From positions 27,062 through 91,061 of the forward strand of contig DATBZF010000053.1 of assembly GCA_036513315.1 (NCBI GenBank): a DNA stretch of 64,000 nt. Direction: 5' to 3'. Positions within the stretch are counted from its first letter, which is position 1; each line of letters opens with the position of its first letter. This DNA is from Roseiarcus sp036513315. Its GTDB lineage: Bacteria > Pseudomonadota > Alphaproteobacteria > Rhizobiales > Beijerinckiaceae. Of the stretch, positions 52,995-61,306 are shown one piece after another. Under the pieces are notes generated by a model. The model saw only the letters and a program-made list of their open reading frames with translations, did not search any database and had not been told where the DNA came from. Position numbers and translations under genes: made by a program.

Positions 52995-53912
52995 ATGGAC
53001 ACACAGACCGACTTTGACGCGCTCGGCCTCTTCGATACGCGCTATTCCGCCTTTCTGGAGACGATCACGCATCTGCGCCCGCGGCTGCATCGTTATTGCG
53101 CGCGCATGACCGGCTCATCGCTGGATGGCGAGGACGTCATGCAGGAGGCTTTGTTCGAAGCCTATCGCAAGCTCGACAGCTATGACGATCGCCGCCCCTT
53201 GAACCCCTGGCTGTTCCGCATCGCCCATAACCGCTGCATCGATTTCCTGCGGCGGCGCGAGGTGCGCCAGGAGGCCGAAGCCGCCGTCCTCGCGCCCGAC
53301 TTCGTTCAGCCCGCAGAGCCCGCCGGCCGCGGGCTTGGTCGCGCCGTCGAGCGGCTGGTGGTCAGCCTGCCGCCGATGGAGCGCGCCTGCGTCCTGCTGA
53401 AGGACATATTCGACTATTCGCTCGAGGAAATCGCCGAACTCGTCGATTCCACCATCGGCGGCGTGAAAGCCGCCCTCAATCGCGGCCGCGGCAAATTGGC
53501 GGCTTTGCAGGATGCGCCGGAGACGAGCCCCGCCCACAAGTCCAACGCCAGCGCGGAGACGCTGGAGCTGCTGCGCCATTACATCGAGCGCTTCAACCGG
53601 CGCGATTGGGATGGCGTGCGCGAGCTGACCAGCGCCGACGCCCGCCTGCGCGTCGCCGATTGCTTCGCCGGACGCCTCAGCGATTCCCCATATTTCGTCG
53701 AATATGACCGCCCGATCATTGCCTGGCGGATGGCGCTCGGCGAGGTCGACGGCGAGCTCGTCGTGCTCATCCTGAATGAGAAGGACCGCGCGACGCCATT
53801 CTCGCTGATCCGCCTGCGCATCGCCGGCGAGCGCGTCGTCGGCATCGCCGATTATATCAAGACGCCATGGGTTCTCGCAGCGGCGGGCTCCGTCGCCCTC
53901 GCGGCGTCCTAG
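52995..53912 (+). CDS. ECF-type sigma-70 factor with C-terminal SnoaL-like domain
   Basis: A 305-residue extracytoplasmic-function sigma factor. Region 2 is at about 25-95 (LHRYCARMTGSSLDGEDVMQ, NPWLFRIAHNRCIDFLRRR) and region 4 at about 115-170 (RACVLLKDIFDYSLEEIAEL, VKAALNRGRGKLA). Residues about 185-290 form a SnoaL/NTF2-like domain (LLRHYIERFNRRDWDGVREL), the architecture of ECF41/SigJ-like groups where this domain replaces an anti-sigma factor. No anti-sigma gene is adjacent. Its usual partner, a carboxymuconolactone decarboxylase or oxidoreductase, is not evident; the next gene is a DsbA-family isomerase. Confidence 0.9.
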   Translation: MDTQTDFDALGLFDTRYSAFLETITHLRPRLHRYCARMTGSSLDGEDVMQEALFEAYRKLDSYDDRRPLNPWLFRIAHNRCIDFLRRREVRQEAEAAVLAPDFVQPAEPAGRGLGRAVERLVVSLPPMERACVLLKDIFDYSLEEIAELVDSTIGGVKAALNRGRGKLAALQDAPETSPAHKSNASAETLELLRHYIERFNRRDWDGVRELTSADARLRVADCFAGRLSDSPYFVEYDRPIIAWRMALGEVDGELVVLILNEKDRATPFSLIRLRIAGERVVGIADYIKTPWVLAAAGSVALAAS

Positions 53913-54026
53913 GCGAAGCGCACGCGTATCCTGGCGCGCGCGGCATGCGTAATCGGAGCGCAACCCTCATCGAAGCCCGCTTCGCCCGTCGAAGACTGCT
54001 TTCGACGCTGAAACAGGAGACCGCCC

Positions 54027-54626
54027 ATGCCGGTGCAGATTGAGTTCTACTTCGATTTCATAAGCGGCTATTCCTATCTGGCGAGCATCGCTCTGCCGCC
54101 CCTGGCCGCCGAGCGCGCCGCGACGATCAGCTATCGGCCTTTCGGGCTCCTCGATTTGATGAAAATCGTCGGCAATCGGCCGACGACGCTCGAATCCAAG
54201 AACAAGGGCGATTATGCGATGACTGACATTCAGCGCTGGGCCAAGCGCTACGGCGTTCCTTTCGCGCCCAACCCATTCTGGCAGGGCATCGATTTCGCTG
54301 TGCTGGGCGCCGGCCTCATCGTCGCCAGCGATGAGGGACGGGCGGCCGATTATGTCAAGGCCGTCTATCCCGCCGTCTATGGCGAGCCGCGCAACCTTGG
54401 CGAGCGTTCCGAACTGATCGACGTGCTCGACAAGGCGGGCTTTGACGGCGCCCGGCTGGTGGAGCGGGCGGGCGCATCGGACTATGCCGCCAAACTTGTC
54501 GCGAGCACGAAAGCAGCGGCCGCGCGCGGCGTTTTCGGCTCGCCAACCATGTTCGTCGACGGAAAGATGTTCTTCGGCAACGACCGTCTCGATTTCGTCG
54601 CCGAGGCGCTGCACGCGGCGGCTTAG
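54027..54626 (+). CDS. 2-hydroxychromene-2-carboxylate isomerase family protein (DsbA fold)
   Basis: A 199-residue thioredoxin-fold, glutathione-dependent isomerase/kappa-GST-like protein. The active-site segment is FYFDFISGYSYLAS, where the family usually has ISPYSY; the Ser is kept. RWAKRYGVPF and the C-terminal ARGVFGSPTMFVDGKMFFGN are diagnostic. In other bacteria it isomerises a ring-opened intermediate in naphthalene catabolism; without other catabolic genes here the natural substrate is open. Confidence 0.9.
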   Translation: MPVQIEFYFDFISGYSYLASIALPPLAAERAATISYRPFGLLDLMKIVGNRPTTLESKNKGDYAMTDIQRWAKRYGVPFAPNPFWQGIDFAVLGAGLIVASDEGRAADYVKAVYPAVYGEPRNLGERSELIDVLDKAGFDGARLVERAGASDYAAKLVASTKAAAARGVFGSPTMFVDGKMFFGNDRLDFVAEALHAAA

Positions 54627-54652
54627 GACATGGAAATATCAGCCCGGCGGCG

Positions 54653-54898
54653 TCAGCCCTGCGAAGTCAGATCCTGACCCGGCGACAGCAGCAGCGGGAA
54701 GCCGGTCTTTTCGTCGATCGGCTTGCCGTCGCGCGTGATCTGATAGCGCCAGTCCTGGCGCCTTCTGACTTTCCTGATCTCCTGAAAGGTCTCGGCCTCG
54801 GCGACCACGGCGACGAACTCGCTCCGGCCGCTCACATGCCACAGCCGATACGGTTTTGCGCCGGCGCCCTCAAATTTCGTCGGTTCGTCAGCCGCCAT
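54653..54898 (-). CDS. small hypothetical protein (81 residues)
   Basis: ATG 54898 with GGAGGG four bases upstream. A compact alpha/beta protein (YRLWHVSGRSEFVAVVAEAE, then FQEIRKVRRRQDWRYQITRD and GKPIDEKTGFPLLLSPGQ). No family recognised. Convergent with the isomerase gene and divergent from the spermidine-synthase-like gene. Confidence 0.65.
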   Translation of the reverse strand: MAADEPTKFEGAGAKPYRLWHVSGRSEFVAVVAEAETFQEIRKVRRRQDWRYQITRDGKPIDEKTGFPLLLSPGQDLTSQG

Positions 54899-55070
54899 GC
54901 GCCCTCCGCGCGGAATGTTTTCGGCGCCCCTCAGCTTCCCGGATAGTCTGAAATTGCCAATTTTGTCGGGTTTGGGCAAATTCGCCCCGGCGCGCCGCGC
55001 CCGACTTTGCCCTTGACGCTCGAAGCCCGGCCATCGCACTTGGCGGGGCCAATATCGGCGCCAATCGCAA

Positions 55071-55997
55071 GTGGAGAGAACGGCGGTGAAGGAAGCGCGC
55101 ACGCGCAGATCCATCCTGCGATTGGCGGGAGTGGGCGCCGCATCCCTGTTGAGCGCGCGCGTCGCCGCTGGGCCAGGCGAGTTGGTGCGCGAATCCGCCT
55201 ACAATTACATCATCGTCTCGCATGATGGGTCGGTCGTCTCTTTCCGGCGGTTGGAGAACGGCGCCGCTGTTTCGGCGATCGACATGAACCGGCCGGGCTA
55301 TCAGGTCGTCGCCTATACGAAATTCCTCTTCGCCGCCTGCCTCGCCAACCCCAATCCGGCGACGGTTCTCAGCATCGGGCTCGGCGCCGGAGCTTTCAAC
55401 CGGCTCTTCAACCTCGCCTATCCGCAAGCGATCCTGACCAGCGTCGAGATCGATCCGATGATCCGCGACCTCGCGGTGGAATTCACCGCCTTCAAGGAAA
55501 CCGAGCGCAACAAAGTCGTCATCGAAGATGGCCGGCGTTTCCTGCGCCGCGCCCATGATCATTGGGACTGGATCGTCATCGACGCTTTCGTCAGGAACAG
55601 CCAGTATCCCCCGCATCTGGCGACGCATGAATTCTTTGCGCTGGTCGGCGATCATCTGACCGACGACGGCGTTCTGGCGATCAACATCATCTGCGGCAAC
55701 AAACTTTATGATTGCCTGGTCGGCGCCATCGCCTCGGCTTTTCCGAGCGTCGTTTTGTTCGTCGTGCCGGGGAGTTCCAATGTCGTCGCGCTCGCCAGCC
55801 GGAGCGCGCATGCCCATCTTGAGGACAAATTGAAAGACCCGCCGACGACGCCATCGGCGGCCCTGATGGCGGACAATGGCGTCGACCTCGCCCATATCGG
55901 CGCCATCGGCGCGCCGCCGGGCGCGCTCGCATGCGCCAGGCCGCTTACCGACGATTTCGCGCCGACCGAGTTTCTCGGCGCGCAATGGCAGAAATAG
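55071..55997 (+). CDS. exported spermidine synthase-like methyltransferase-fold protein
   Basis: A 308-residue protein with a twin-arginine-like N-terminus (TRRSILRLAGVGAASLLSAR), so probably exported or membrane-attached. The Rossmann core resembles spermidine synthases: SIGLGAGAFNRLF, VEIDPMIRDLAVE, VIEDGRRFLRRAHDHWDWIV, then IDAFVRNSQYPPHLATHEFF. The catalytic SSDP of real spermidine synthases is missing and the SAM glycine motif is altered (GLGAGAF), so polyamine synthesis is unlikely. The next gene encodes the membrane half normally fused to such domains. Confidence 0.85.
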   Translation: MERTAVKEARTRRSILRLAGVGAASLLSARVAAGPGELVRESAYNYIIVSHDGSVVSFRRLENGAAVSAIDMNRPGYQVVAYTKFLFAACLANPNPATVLSIGLGAGAFNRLFNLAYPQAILTSVEIDPMIRDLAVEFTAFKETERNKVVIEDGRRFLRRAHDHWDWIVIDAFVRNSQYPPHLATHEFFALVGDHLTDDGVLAINIICGNKLYDCLVGAIASAFPSVVLFVVPGSSNVVALASRSAHAHLEDKLKDPPTTPSAALMADNGVDLAHIGAIGAPPGALACARPLTDDFAPTEFLGAQWQK

Positions 55998-56632
55998 CGG
56001 GCGCGCAATCAATGGGCATCAGCCTTCTGATCGGCCTCTGCGCTTTCTTCCAGGGCTTTCTCAGCATGGGATTTCAACTGGTGGCGACGCGCTTGCTGGC
56101 GCCGTTTTTCGGATCGACGCTCTTCGTCTGGTCCTTCGTCATTTCAACCTTCCTCGCCGCTTTCAGCATCGGCGCCATTGTCGGCGGCCTGTTCTCGCAA
56201 TTTGACGCGCGACGATTGATGAGAAACCTCATCGCACTGGTGTTGATCGGCCTTGCCGGCTATGGCGTCACCGCGATCGAGGGCCATGGCATCCTGCAAT
56301 GGATCGACGCGAGCTTCGACAATTCTTTCCTCGCGCTGGGCCTGTCCTGCATCGCGTTGTTCTTCTTTCCGGTGCTCTGCCTGTCAGCCCTGCTGCCGAT
56401 TTTCACCGAGGCGCTGATGAGCTCAGGTTTGCGCGGCGGCATGTCGACCGGTTTCGTCTATGGCGTCAGCACGCTCGGCAACATCACGGGCGTAATGGTC
56501 ACCGCCTTCGTCCTCATTCCGTCATTCGCGACATCGACGATCCTGCAAGGCTGGACGGCGGCGGCGGCGGTCTGCTTCGCCATGTTCGTCGGGCTGATCG
56601 CCCGCGCCGCCCCGCAAATGGCGAGGCGCTGA
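55985..56632 (+). CDS. polytopic membrane protein, membrane half of fused spermidine synthase-like family
   Basis: A 215-residue protein with about six helices (LLIGLCAFFQGFLSMGFQLV, LFVWSFVISTFLAAFSIGAI, FFFPVLCLSALLPIF, TGFVYGVSTLGNITGVMVTA). This pattern is the N-terminal membrane domain of fused MFS/spermidine-synthase-like proteins (GFQLVATRLLAPFFGSTLFV; GVSTLGNITG). ATG 55985 overlaps the upstream gene by 13 bases; ATG 56012 is an alternative. The two genes thus encode the two halves separately and in reverse order. Confidence 0.85.
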   Translation: MAEIAGAQSMGISLLIGLCAFFQGFLSMGFQLVATRLLAPFFGSTLFVWSFVISTFLAAFSIGAIVGGLFSQFDARRLMRNLIALVLIGLAGYGVTAIEGHGILQWIDASFDNSFLALGLSCIALFFFPVLCLSALLPIFTEALMSSGLRGGMSTGFVYGVSTLGNITGVMVTAFVLIPSFATSTILQGWTAAAAVCFAMFVGLIARAAPQMARR

Positions 56633-56663
56633 ATTCGCCGCGCTGTCGTCTTCTCACGGCCTG

Positions 56664-57071
56664 TCAGACGCTGGTCGCCTCTTCGAGTACGCCGACATAT
56701 TGCGGCAGCGGCGTCGACATCCGCATCCAGGCCTCGCCGGAACGATAGCCGACGAGGTCCACCTTGACGATGCGCACCACCCCGTCACGCACCAGCACCG
56801 TCTTGGCCTCGTCGCCCCGATAGAATAGCGCAGTCACCACATTGCAGGATTGCTTGCCGAAACGATCGTTGACCGCGGCGAGCCGCACCGAAATGTCGCC
56901 GTCAGTCGCATTCAGAACCGCTTCGACTTCCTCCGCCGTGTCGCAGGCCAGAACATGACCGGCGGTCAGGCCCGCCCGTTCCGCCTGTTGCGCCTGAACC
57001 GGCGAACACAATGATAGCAACAGTGCCGTAGCGCCGGACGCCGCAACGCCAGCGCGCGAGAGCTTGCGCAT
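56664..57071 (-). CDS. exported hypothetical protein (135 residues)
   Basis: A signal peptide (KLSRAGVAASGATALLLSLC then SPVQA) is followed by a mature domain of about 105 residues with two cysteines (VLACDTAEEVEAVLNATD; KQSCNVVTALFYRGDE), reminiscent of small periplasmic proteins of this order. Function unknown. It lies between the membrane protein and the repeat copy next to the SecY-like gene. Confidence 0.7.
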   Translation of the reverse strand: MRKLSRAGVAASGATALLLSLCSPVQAQQAERAGLTAGHVLACDTAEEVEAVLNATDGDISVRLAAVNDRFGKQSCNVVTALFYRGDEAKTVLVRDGVVRIVKVDLVGYRSGEAWMRMSTPLPQYVGVLEEATSV

Positions 57072-57159
57072 CGCGCATTCCTTTCATGCAAAACACATTC
57101 GGCCAGACAACGCGGTTCTGCGCGGACGGTTTCATCACGCGTTCGTGTAGCCCCCATTC

Positions 57160-57210
57160 CCTTCTCCCTGCATAGCGGGGAGAAGGTGGCGCGAAGCGCC
57201 GGATGAGGGG
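57160..57210. repeat. palindromic repeat family B, copy 2 (half-length, no insert)
   Basis: CCTTCTCCC (57160-57168) pairs with GGGAGAAGG (57178-57186); the tail TGGCGCGAAGCGCCGGATGA then GGGG matches the right half of the copy at 52.8 kb. Confidence 0.8.
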
Positions 57211-57236
57211 CGGCGCAAGCCTCTCGCGTCAGCGCC

Positions 57237-58289
57237 TCATTGAGCCGGTCGACCGATGATCCTCGTTGCGACGCGCGTCAACGTCGCAACGACCACGATC
57301 AGCCAGGCGCCGTCGATCGTAAAGGGAGCGCCGAAGTTCAGCGACAACAATTCGCCGACGCAGCAGATCGCGATCTGCACGAGCGCCGCCAGAATCGCCG
57401 GCTGCGCAGCGGCGCGCCCGCGCGGCGCGCGCAAATAGGCAAAGCCCGCGATCAGCGCGGCGGTGATCAGCATATGAAACGGAGCGCCGACAGCGAAGCT
57501 GGGATTGTTGAGCCTTTGGCCGGTAGCAAGCAGCAGCGTGGAAATCAGCAATGCGCCGACCGATCGCGCGAGCAGCGGCGGCCAGACATCCATGAAGCCG
57601 ATGCACTTGCCGCTCCCATTGTCTTCGCCGCCGACGGGAGAGGAGATAGGCGCATAGCGCGTCAAGGCGAACGGGATGATGAGCGCGCCAGCCAATAGAC
57701 AATAGCCGACAGGAACGGAGGTGATGGAAGGGGACGCCGCGTCCATGCGCGACAACTCGAAGGCGAAGACCGCCGCACGAGGCAATTGCACAAGAAAGGG
57801 CGCGATCAGCAACAGCCAGAGGCCGTCGCCGAGACCGTAACGCGTCATCTGCTCGGCGAGCCAACCAAGCAGCGCCGTCGCTGCCGCCAGCGTGGCGATA
57901 GTCTCCAGACGAAACGCCCAGCCGGGTTCGATGACGAAGCCTTCGCGGTACTCCAGCGCCTTGGCGATCCCGAATCCATCCAGCGCCGCCAGGGCGAGAG
58001 CGCCGATCAGAATCGCCCGCCGCAAATGCGTCCAATGGCCGAGCGCGGGGAAGGCCATTTTCGCGATCTCGAAGATCATCATCGCGATAAAGATTGGCAT
58101 GACGCCGAGCGCGAAAATTGAAAGATGGGCGAACGAAGCGTCGGGGGCGCCTGGGGTCCCTATCAAAAACGAGAGGTCAACGCCCGCAAGCGGAATCTGG
58201 CATCCCAGCCGATTGAGAAAAAGCGCACCCAGCGTCACGAACAATCGTCGACCAATTTCGCCCGTCAAGCCTGACCTCTCGATCGCCAT
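57237..58289 (-). CDS. divergent, shortened SecY-family translocase paralog
   Basis: A 350-residue polytopic protein from ATG 58289 (GAGGGG upstream; frame open to 59042 without hydrophobicity). It matches SecY along its length: RLFVTLGALFLNRLGCQIPLAGVDL (15-39 in pieces; SecY: RIPIPGID before the plug), SIFALGVMPIFIAMMIFEIA (57-76), WLAEQMTRYGLGDGLWLLLI (143-162; SecY: GEQITxRGIGNGISLII) and the last helix GAWLIVVVATLTRVATR (SecY: GGTALLIVVVVTLDFVAQ). Standard SecY has about 440 residues; here the cytosolic loop between helices 8 and 9 is reduced to a few residues (FAYLRAPRGRAAAQPAILAA). It is not in the ribosomal-protein operon, so it is a second SecY-like protein. Function unknown. Confidence 0.8.
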   Translation of the reverse strand: MAIERSGLTGEIGRRLFVTLGALFLNRLGCQIPLAGVDLSFLIGTPGAPDASFAHLSIFALGVMPIFIAMMIFEIAKMAFPALGHWTHLRRAILIGALALAALDGFGIAKALEYREGFVIEPGWAFRLETIATLAAATALLGWLAEQMTRYGLGDGLWLLLIAPFLVQLPRAAVFAFELSRMDAASPSITSVPVGYCLLAGALIIPFALTRYAPISSPVGGEDNGSGKCIGFMDVWPPLLARSVGALLISTLLLATGQRLNNPSFAVGAPFHMLITAALIAGFAYLRAPRGRAAAQPAILAALVQIAICCVGELLSLNFGAPFTIDGAWLIVVVATLTRVATRIIGRPAQ

Positions 58290-58622
58290 CTCGCCCCTCG
58301 CCTTGCGCTCACAAAGAACCGCCCCTGGGGGACGGAGAGCAAACTTCAGTAACATCGTCCCGTCACAACGAGAGCATGTTTTCGCCCGCCCCTTCCCGCC
58401 CTTCTTCCCCGTCGGCGGGTTGGCGCGCGAAACCGCCATCGCCGCGAGCGCGGTCTCGCGCGATCGCGCATGGCCGGAGAGGCGCCGTTTCAATTCCTGC
58501 ATGTGGCGAAACGTGGTATCTGTCAGCGCTGAACCGGATTGCCAATTCCCTGATGTCGCCGCGCTAGGGGCGCCCTGGGCGCGGCCAATCCGTTTCCATC
58601 TGGCGAGATATGGGAGACCGCC
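58290..58622. other. 333-bp intergenic stretch
   Basis: Divergent region between the SecY-like gene and a 65-residue gene. Open minus-strand frames here are upstream extensions of the SecY-like frame without hydrophobic character. No repeat or clear operator seen. Confidence 0.5.
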
Positions 58623-58820
58623 ATGACCGAAACCGTCGCGCAGACGCCAGCCGAACGCGAGCAAGTGCTGAGGAAACTGGTGACCAGCGACCCGACTTTC
58701 CACGCCTATCGGGTCGTCGAAGTCTATGAAAGCGAGAGCGGCAACAAACTCACGCTGGTTCTGGTGAAGAAAGAGGTGGTCGGCAGAGGGTCGCTGGCGA
58801 ACGATCGGGATGTCGCGTGA
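58623..58820 (+). CDS. small hypothetical protein (65 residues)
   Basis: ATG 58623 with GGGAG seven bases upstream. The protein (AEREQVLRKLVTSDPTFHAY, RVVEVYESESGNKLTLVLVK) looks like a small alpha/beta fold with a Lys-rich strand. No family recognised. Divergent from the SecY-like gene. Confidence 0.55.
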   Translation: MTETVAQTPAEREQVLRKLVTSDPTFHAYRVVEVYESESGNKLTLVLVKKEVVGRGSLANDRDVA

Positions 58821-58863
58821 GGCGTCAGGCCTGCGCGCCGCAATGGCGTCTCCCCCGCTGAGA

Positions 58864-59104
58864 CAGGGCTGTCCGGGGAAACAAAAAGCTGTGCAAACGG
58901 AGATGCAATTAGTCGTCATGGCCGGGCTTGTCCCGGCCATCCCAAGGCGAATGCGGAGCATTCGTCCGCACGCGGCGCCGCTGCAAACAAACTTTGATGG
59001 CGGTGGCTTCTGGGCGCGGATGCCCGGCACAAGGCCGGGCATGACGTTTTAGGGTTGCAAAAGGTGAAGTATTGCAACCGAATTCTTTTCCCCGGACAGC
59101 CCTG
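58864..59104. repeat. palindromic repeat family A, copy 3 (composite, with insert)
   Basis: A 241-bp composite. The outermost 17-bp arms CAGGGCTGTCCGGGGAA (58864-58880) and TTCCCCGGACAGCCCTG (59088-59104) pair perfectly; inside is the family-A core from 58918 (GTCATGGCCGGGCTTGTCCC), which carries the 27-nt cassette at 58943-58969, and ends near CGGGCATGACG (59037-59047). Between, GGGTTGCAAAAGGTGAAG is shared with copy 4. Confidence 0.85.
58943..58969. repeat. 27-nt hairpin cassette, copy 2
   Basis: Hairpin CGAATGC-GGA-GCATTCG inside family-A copy 3. Compared with insert-free copies the junction is exact: CCATCC and ACG are adjacent in copies 1, 2 and 5 but separated by these 27 nt here. Confidence 0.85.
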
Positions 59105-59135
59105 CCGCTGAGCGGCAGGGGTTGGCGCCTCAGCG

Positions 59136-59534
59136 CTACAGCGACAATTGCGTCTGCGTCACCAGCGCCACCAGCCGGCCCTCCCCGGTCTCGATGCGGG
59201 TCTGCCAGACCTGCGTGCGGCGACCCCTGTGGACGGGCGTGGCGGTCGCGGTCAGCACGTCGCCGACGGGGGCGGCGCCCAGGAAATTGGTCTTGCTTTC
59301 GATCGTCGTCGTGCCGGCGGATTTCTCGTCGAGATTGATGAAGGCGGCGACGCCGCCCATCGTATCGGCCAAAGCCATCAGGGCGCCGCCATGCGCCCTG
59401 CCGCCGAGCGTGCAATGCTCCGGAGCCACGTGCATTCTGGCGACGACGCGATCGAGTTCGGCGCTGATGAATTCGATGCGCAAATGTTCGGCGAATGGCA
59501 GCGGATTGGCGCGAATGCGTTCAAGAAGCGACAT
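59136..59534 (-). CDS. PaaI-family hotdog thioesterase
   Basis: A 132-residue single hotdog-fold acyl-CoA thioesterase; ATG 59534 with GGAAAG upstream. CTLGGRAHGGALMALADTMGG is the catalytic HGG segment (Asp in ADT), and TNFLGAAPVGDVLTATATPV the central strands. Substrate range not determined. Divergent from the lactone oxidase gene. Confidence 0.92.
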   Translation of the reverse strand: MSLLERIRANPLPFAEHLRIEFISAELDRVVARMHVAPEHCTLGGRAHGGALMALADTMGGVAAFINLDEKSAGTTTIESKTNFLGAAPVGDVLTATATPVHRGRRTQVWQTRIETGEGRLVALVTQTQLSL

Positions 59535-59690
59535 GGCGGTCTTTCCAGGCGGGAGGGGTTCATTCTCACAGGAGAGGCGGCGACCGTCGATGACTTTCGA
59601 AGTCATTTTCGGCGAGGGCCGGCCCGACGCATTTGCCTGAGGCGAGCCATTGCGTAGACTGCCGTCCTGACTTCCGGTCCGGAGCCGCCC

Positions 59691-60965
59691 ATGACCCTGC
59701 CTTCGCCATCGACGCCTGTCCTGCTCGGCGCGGGCGGCCATTGGCGCAATTGGGTCGGCAACCAGTCCTTCATCGCGCGCCACATGGCGGCGCCCGCTTC
59801 CGAGGACGAACTCGCCGCACTGGTGCATGAAGCGTCCCGCCAGAACCTCGGCATGCGCGTCGCCGGCTCCGGCCATTCCTTCACGCCGGTCGTCGCCACC
59901 AGCGGGTTGCTGCTGAGCCTCAAGAACCTGCAAGGCATCGTCAGCGTCGACGAGAAGCGCAAACGCGTCGTCGTGCGCGCGGGAACCAGGATCGGCGATA
60001 TCGGCCGCGCGCTCAAACAGATCGGCCTGTCGCTCGCCAACCAGGGCGACATCGACACCCAGGCGATCGCCGGAGCTTTGTCGACCGGCACGCATGGCAC
60101 CGGGATCGGCCTCGGCTGTCTGTCGTCGCAGGCGGTCGGCATGCGCCTCGTCCAGGGCGATGGCTCAATGCTCAGCATCGAGGCGGATACCGATGCCGAA
60201 ACGATGGCGGCCGCGCAGGTGTCGATCGGCATGCTCGGGGCGATCGCGACAGTCACGCTGCAGACGGTGGATTCCTACAATCTCCGGGAGAAGCTGTGGC
60301 GCGGCGATTTCGAGGCCTGCATGGACCAGCATGACGAACTGGCGGCGCGCCACCGTCATTTCAGCTTCTTCTGGTGCCCGGTCCCCGCATCCCGGCATCT
60401 CTATTGCCTGCCCGACGTCGCGTCCGTCTCGCCGACAAAACGCGAATCCGACGTCTGCGAAATGAAGACAATGGATATCACCGACGAAGCGCCCTTCGCC
60501 AATGAGAAGACCTTCGAGCGCGTCGCCTATAGTTCGGAAATCTATCCGATCGAATATGTCCCCAATTTCCACGAACTCGAATATGCAATTCCCGTCGAGA
60601 ACGGCAAGGAGGCTCTGCGCCAGGTCCGCGATCTCATGCTGACGAAACATACCAATTGCATCTATCCCGTCGAATATCGCTTCGTCGCCGGCGATGCGGG
60701 CATGCTCAGCCCGTACTATCGCCGCGACAGCGTGACCATTTCGGTCTCGGGCGGCCCGGGCATCGATTATTGGAGCTATCTCCTCGACGTCGACGCGATC
60801 CTGCGGCAGTACCAGGCGCGTCCGCATTGGGGCAAGCTGCATTTCAACAATGCGGACGACATGCCCGCGCTTTATCCGCGCTTCGCCGATTTCCGATCGA
60901 TCCGCCGCCGCCTCGATCCTGAGGGGCGCTTCCTCAACGATCATTTGCGCAACCTGTTCGCGTGA
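59691..60965 (+). CDS. D-arabinono-1,4-lactone oxidase-like FAD enzyme
   Basis: A 424-residue oxidoreductase of the VAO/aldonolactone oxidase family. The FAD-binding domain has RVAGSGHSFTPVVATSGLLL (54-73; His of GSGHS is the position that can bind FAD covalently), NQGDIDTQAIAGALSTGTHG, and GMLGAIATVTLQ. The C-terminal ALO domain ends with PHWGKLHFNNADDMPALYPR and FLNDHLRNLF. It probably oxidises a sugar lactone or alditol. No sugar operon is nearby. Confidence 0.92.
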   Translation: MTLPSPSTPVLLGAGGHWRNWVGNQSFIARHMAAPASEDELAALVHEASRQNLGMRVAGSGHSFTPVVATSGLLLSLKNLQGIVSVDEKRKRVVVRAGTRIGDIGRALKQIGLSLANQGDIDTQAIAGALSTGTHGTGIGLGCLSSQAVGMRLVQGDGSMLSIEADTDAETMAAAQVSIGMLGAIATVTLQTVDSYNLREKLWRGDFEACMDQHDELAARHRHFSFFWCPVPASRHLYCLPDVASVSPTKRESDVCEMKTMDITDEAPFANEKTFERVAYSSEIYPIEYVPNFHELEYAIPVENGKEALRQVRDLMLTKHTNCIYPVEYRFVAGDAGMLSPYYRRDSVTISVSGGPGIDYWSYLLDVDAILRQYQARPHWGKLHFNNADDMPALYPRFADFRSIRRRLDPEGRFLNDHLRNLFA

Positions 60966-60970
60966 GGCGC

Positions 60971-61306
60971 GGGGCTGTCCGCGGAAATCGAAAAGTTGCA
61001 GAATCGGAGATGTAATTAGGCTGTGCGCTACCCCTCGGCGTCTTGGCCGGGCTTGTCCCGGCTATCCCAACGCGAATGCGGAGCATTCGTCCGCACGCCG
61101 CGCCGTTGCATCAAACTTTCGAAGCTGGCAGGTCCCGCACGGCGTGGATGCCCGGGACAAGCCCGGGCACGACGCGCGGGGTTGTGTGCGACTTAAGATT
61201 GACTACCGATCTTGCCGAACCGGACAGCCGTGGGACAAGCCCGGCCATGACGTGCTGGGGTTGCAAAAGGCGAAACACTGCAACCGAATTCTTTCCCCAG
61301 ACAGCC
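60971..61306. repeat. palindromic repeat family A, copy 4 (composite, with insert)
   Basis: Starts with GGGGCTGTCCGCGGAAA, continues through GGCCGGGCTTGTCCCGGC (61048-), a 27-nt cassette (61068-61094), GGATGCCCGGGACAAGCCCG (61146-), a second half-unit GGGACAAGCCCGGCCATGAC (61231-) and ends TTTCCCCAGACAGCCGTG. Confidence 0.8.
61068..61094. repeat. 27-nt hairpin cassette, copy 3
   Basis: Differs from copy 2 at one position; same hairpin CGAATGC-GGA-GCATTCG and same insertion point in the family-A core (after a CTATCC in place of CCATCC). Confidence 0.85.

Noticed and set aside
52785..53090. Minus-strand open frame translating into PHPALRATFS-like peptides
   Set aside because: It is translation of palindromic repeat family B, not a gene.
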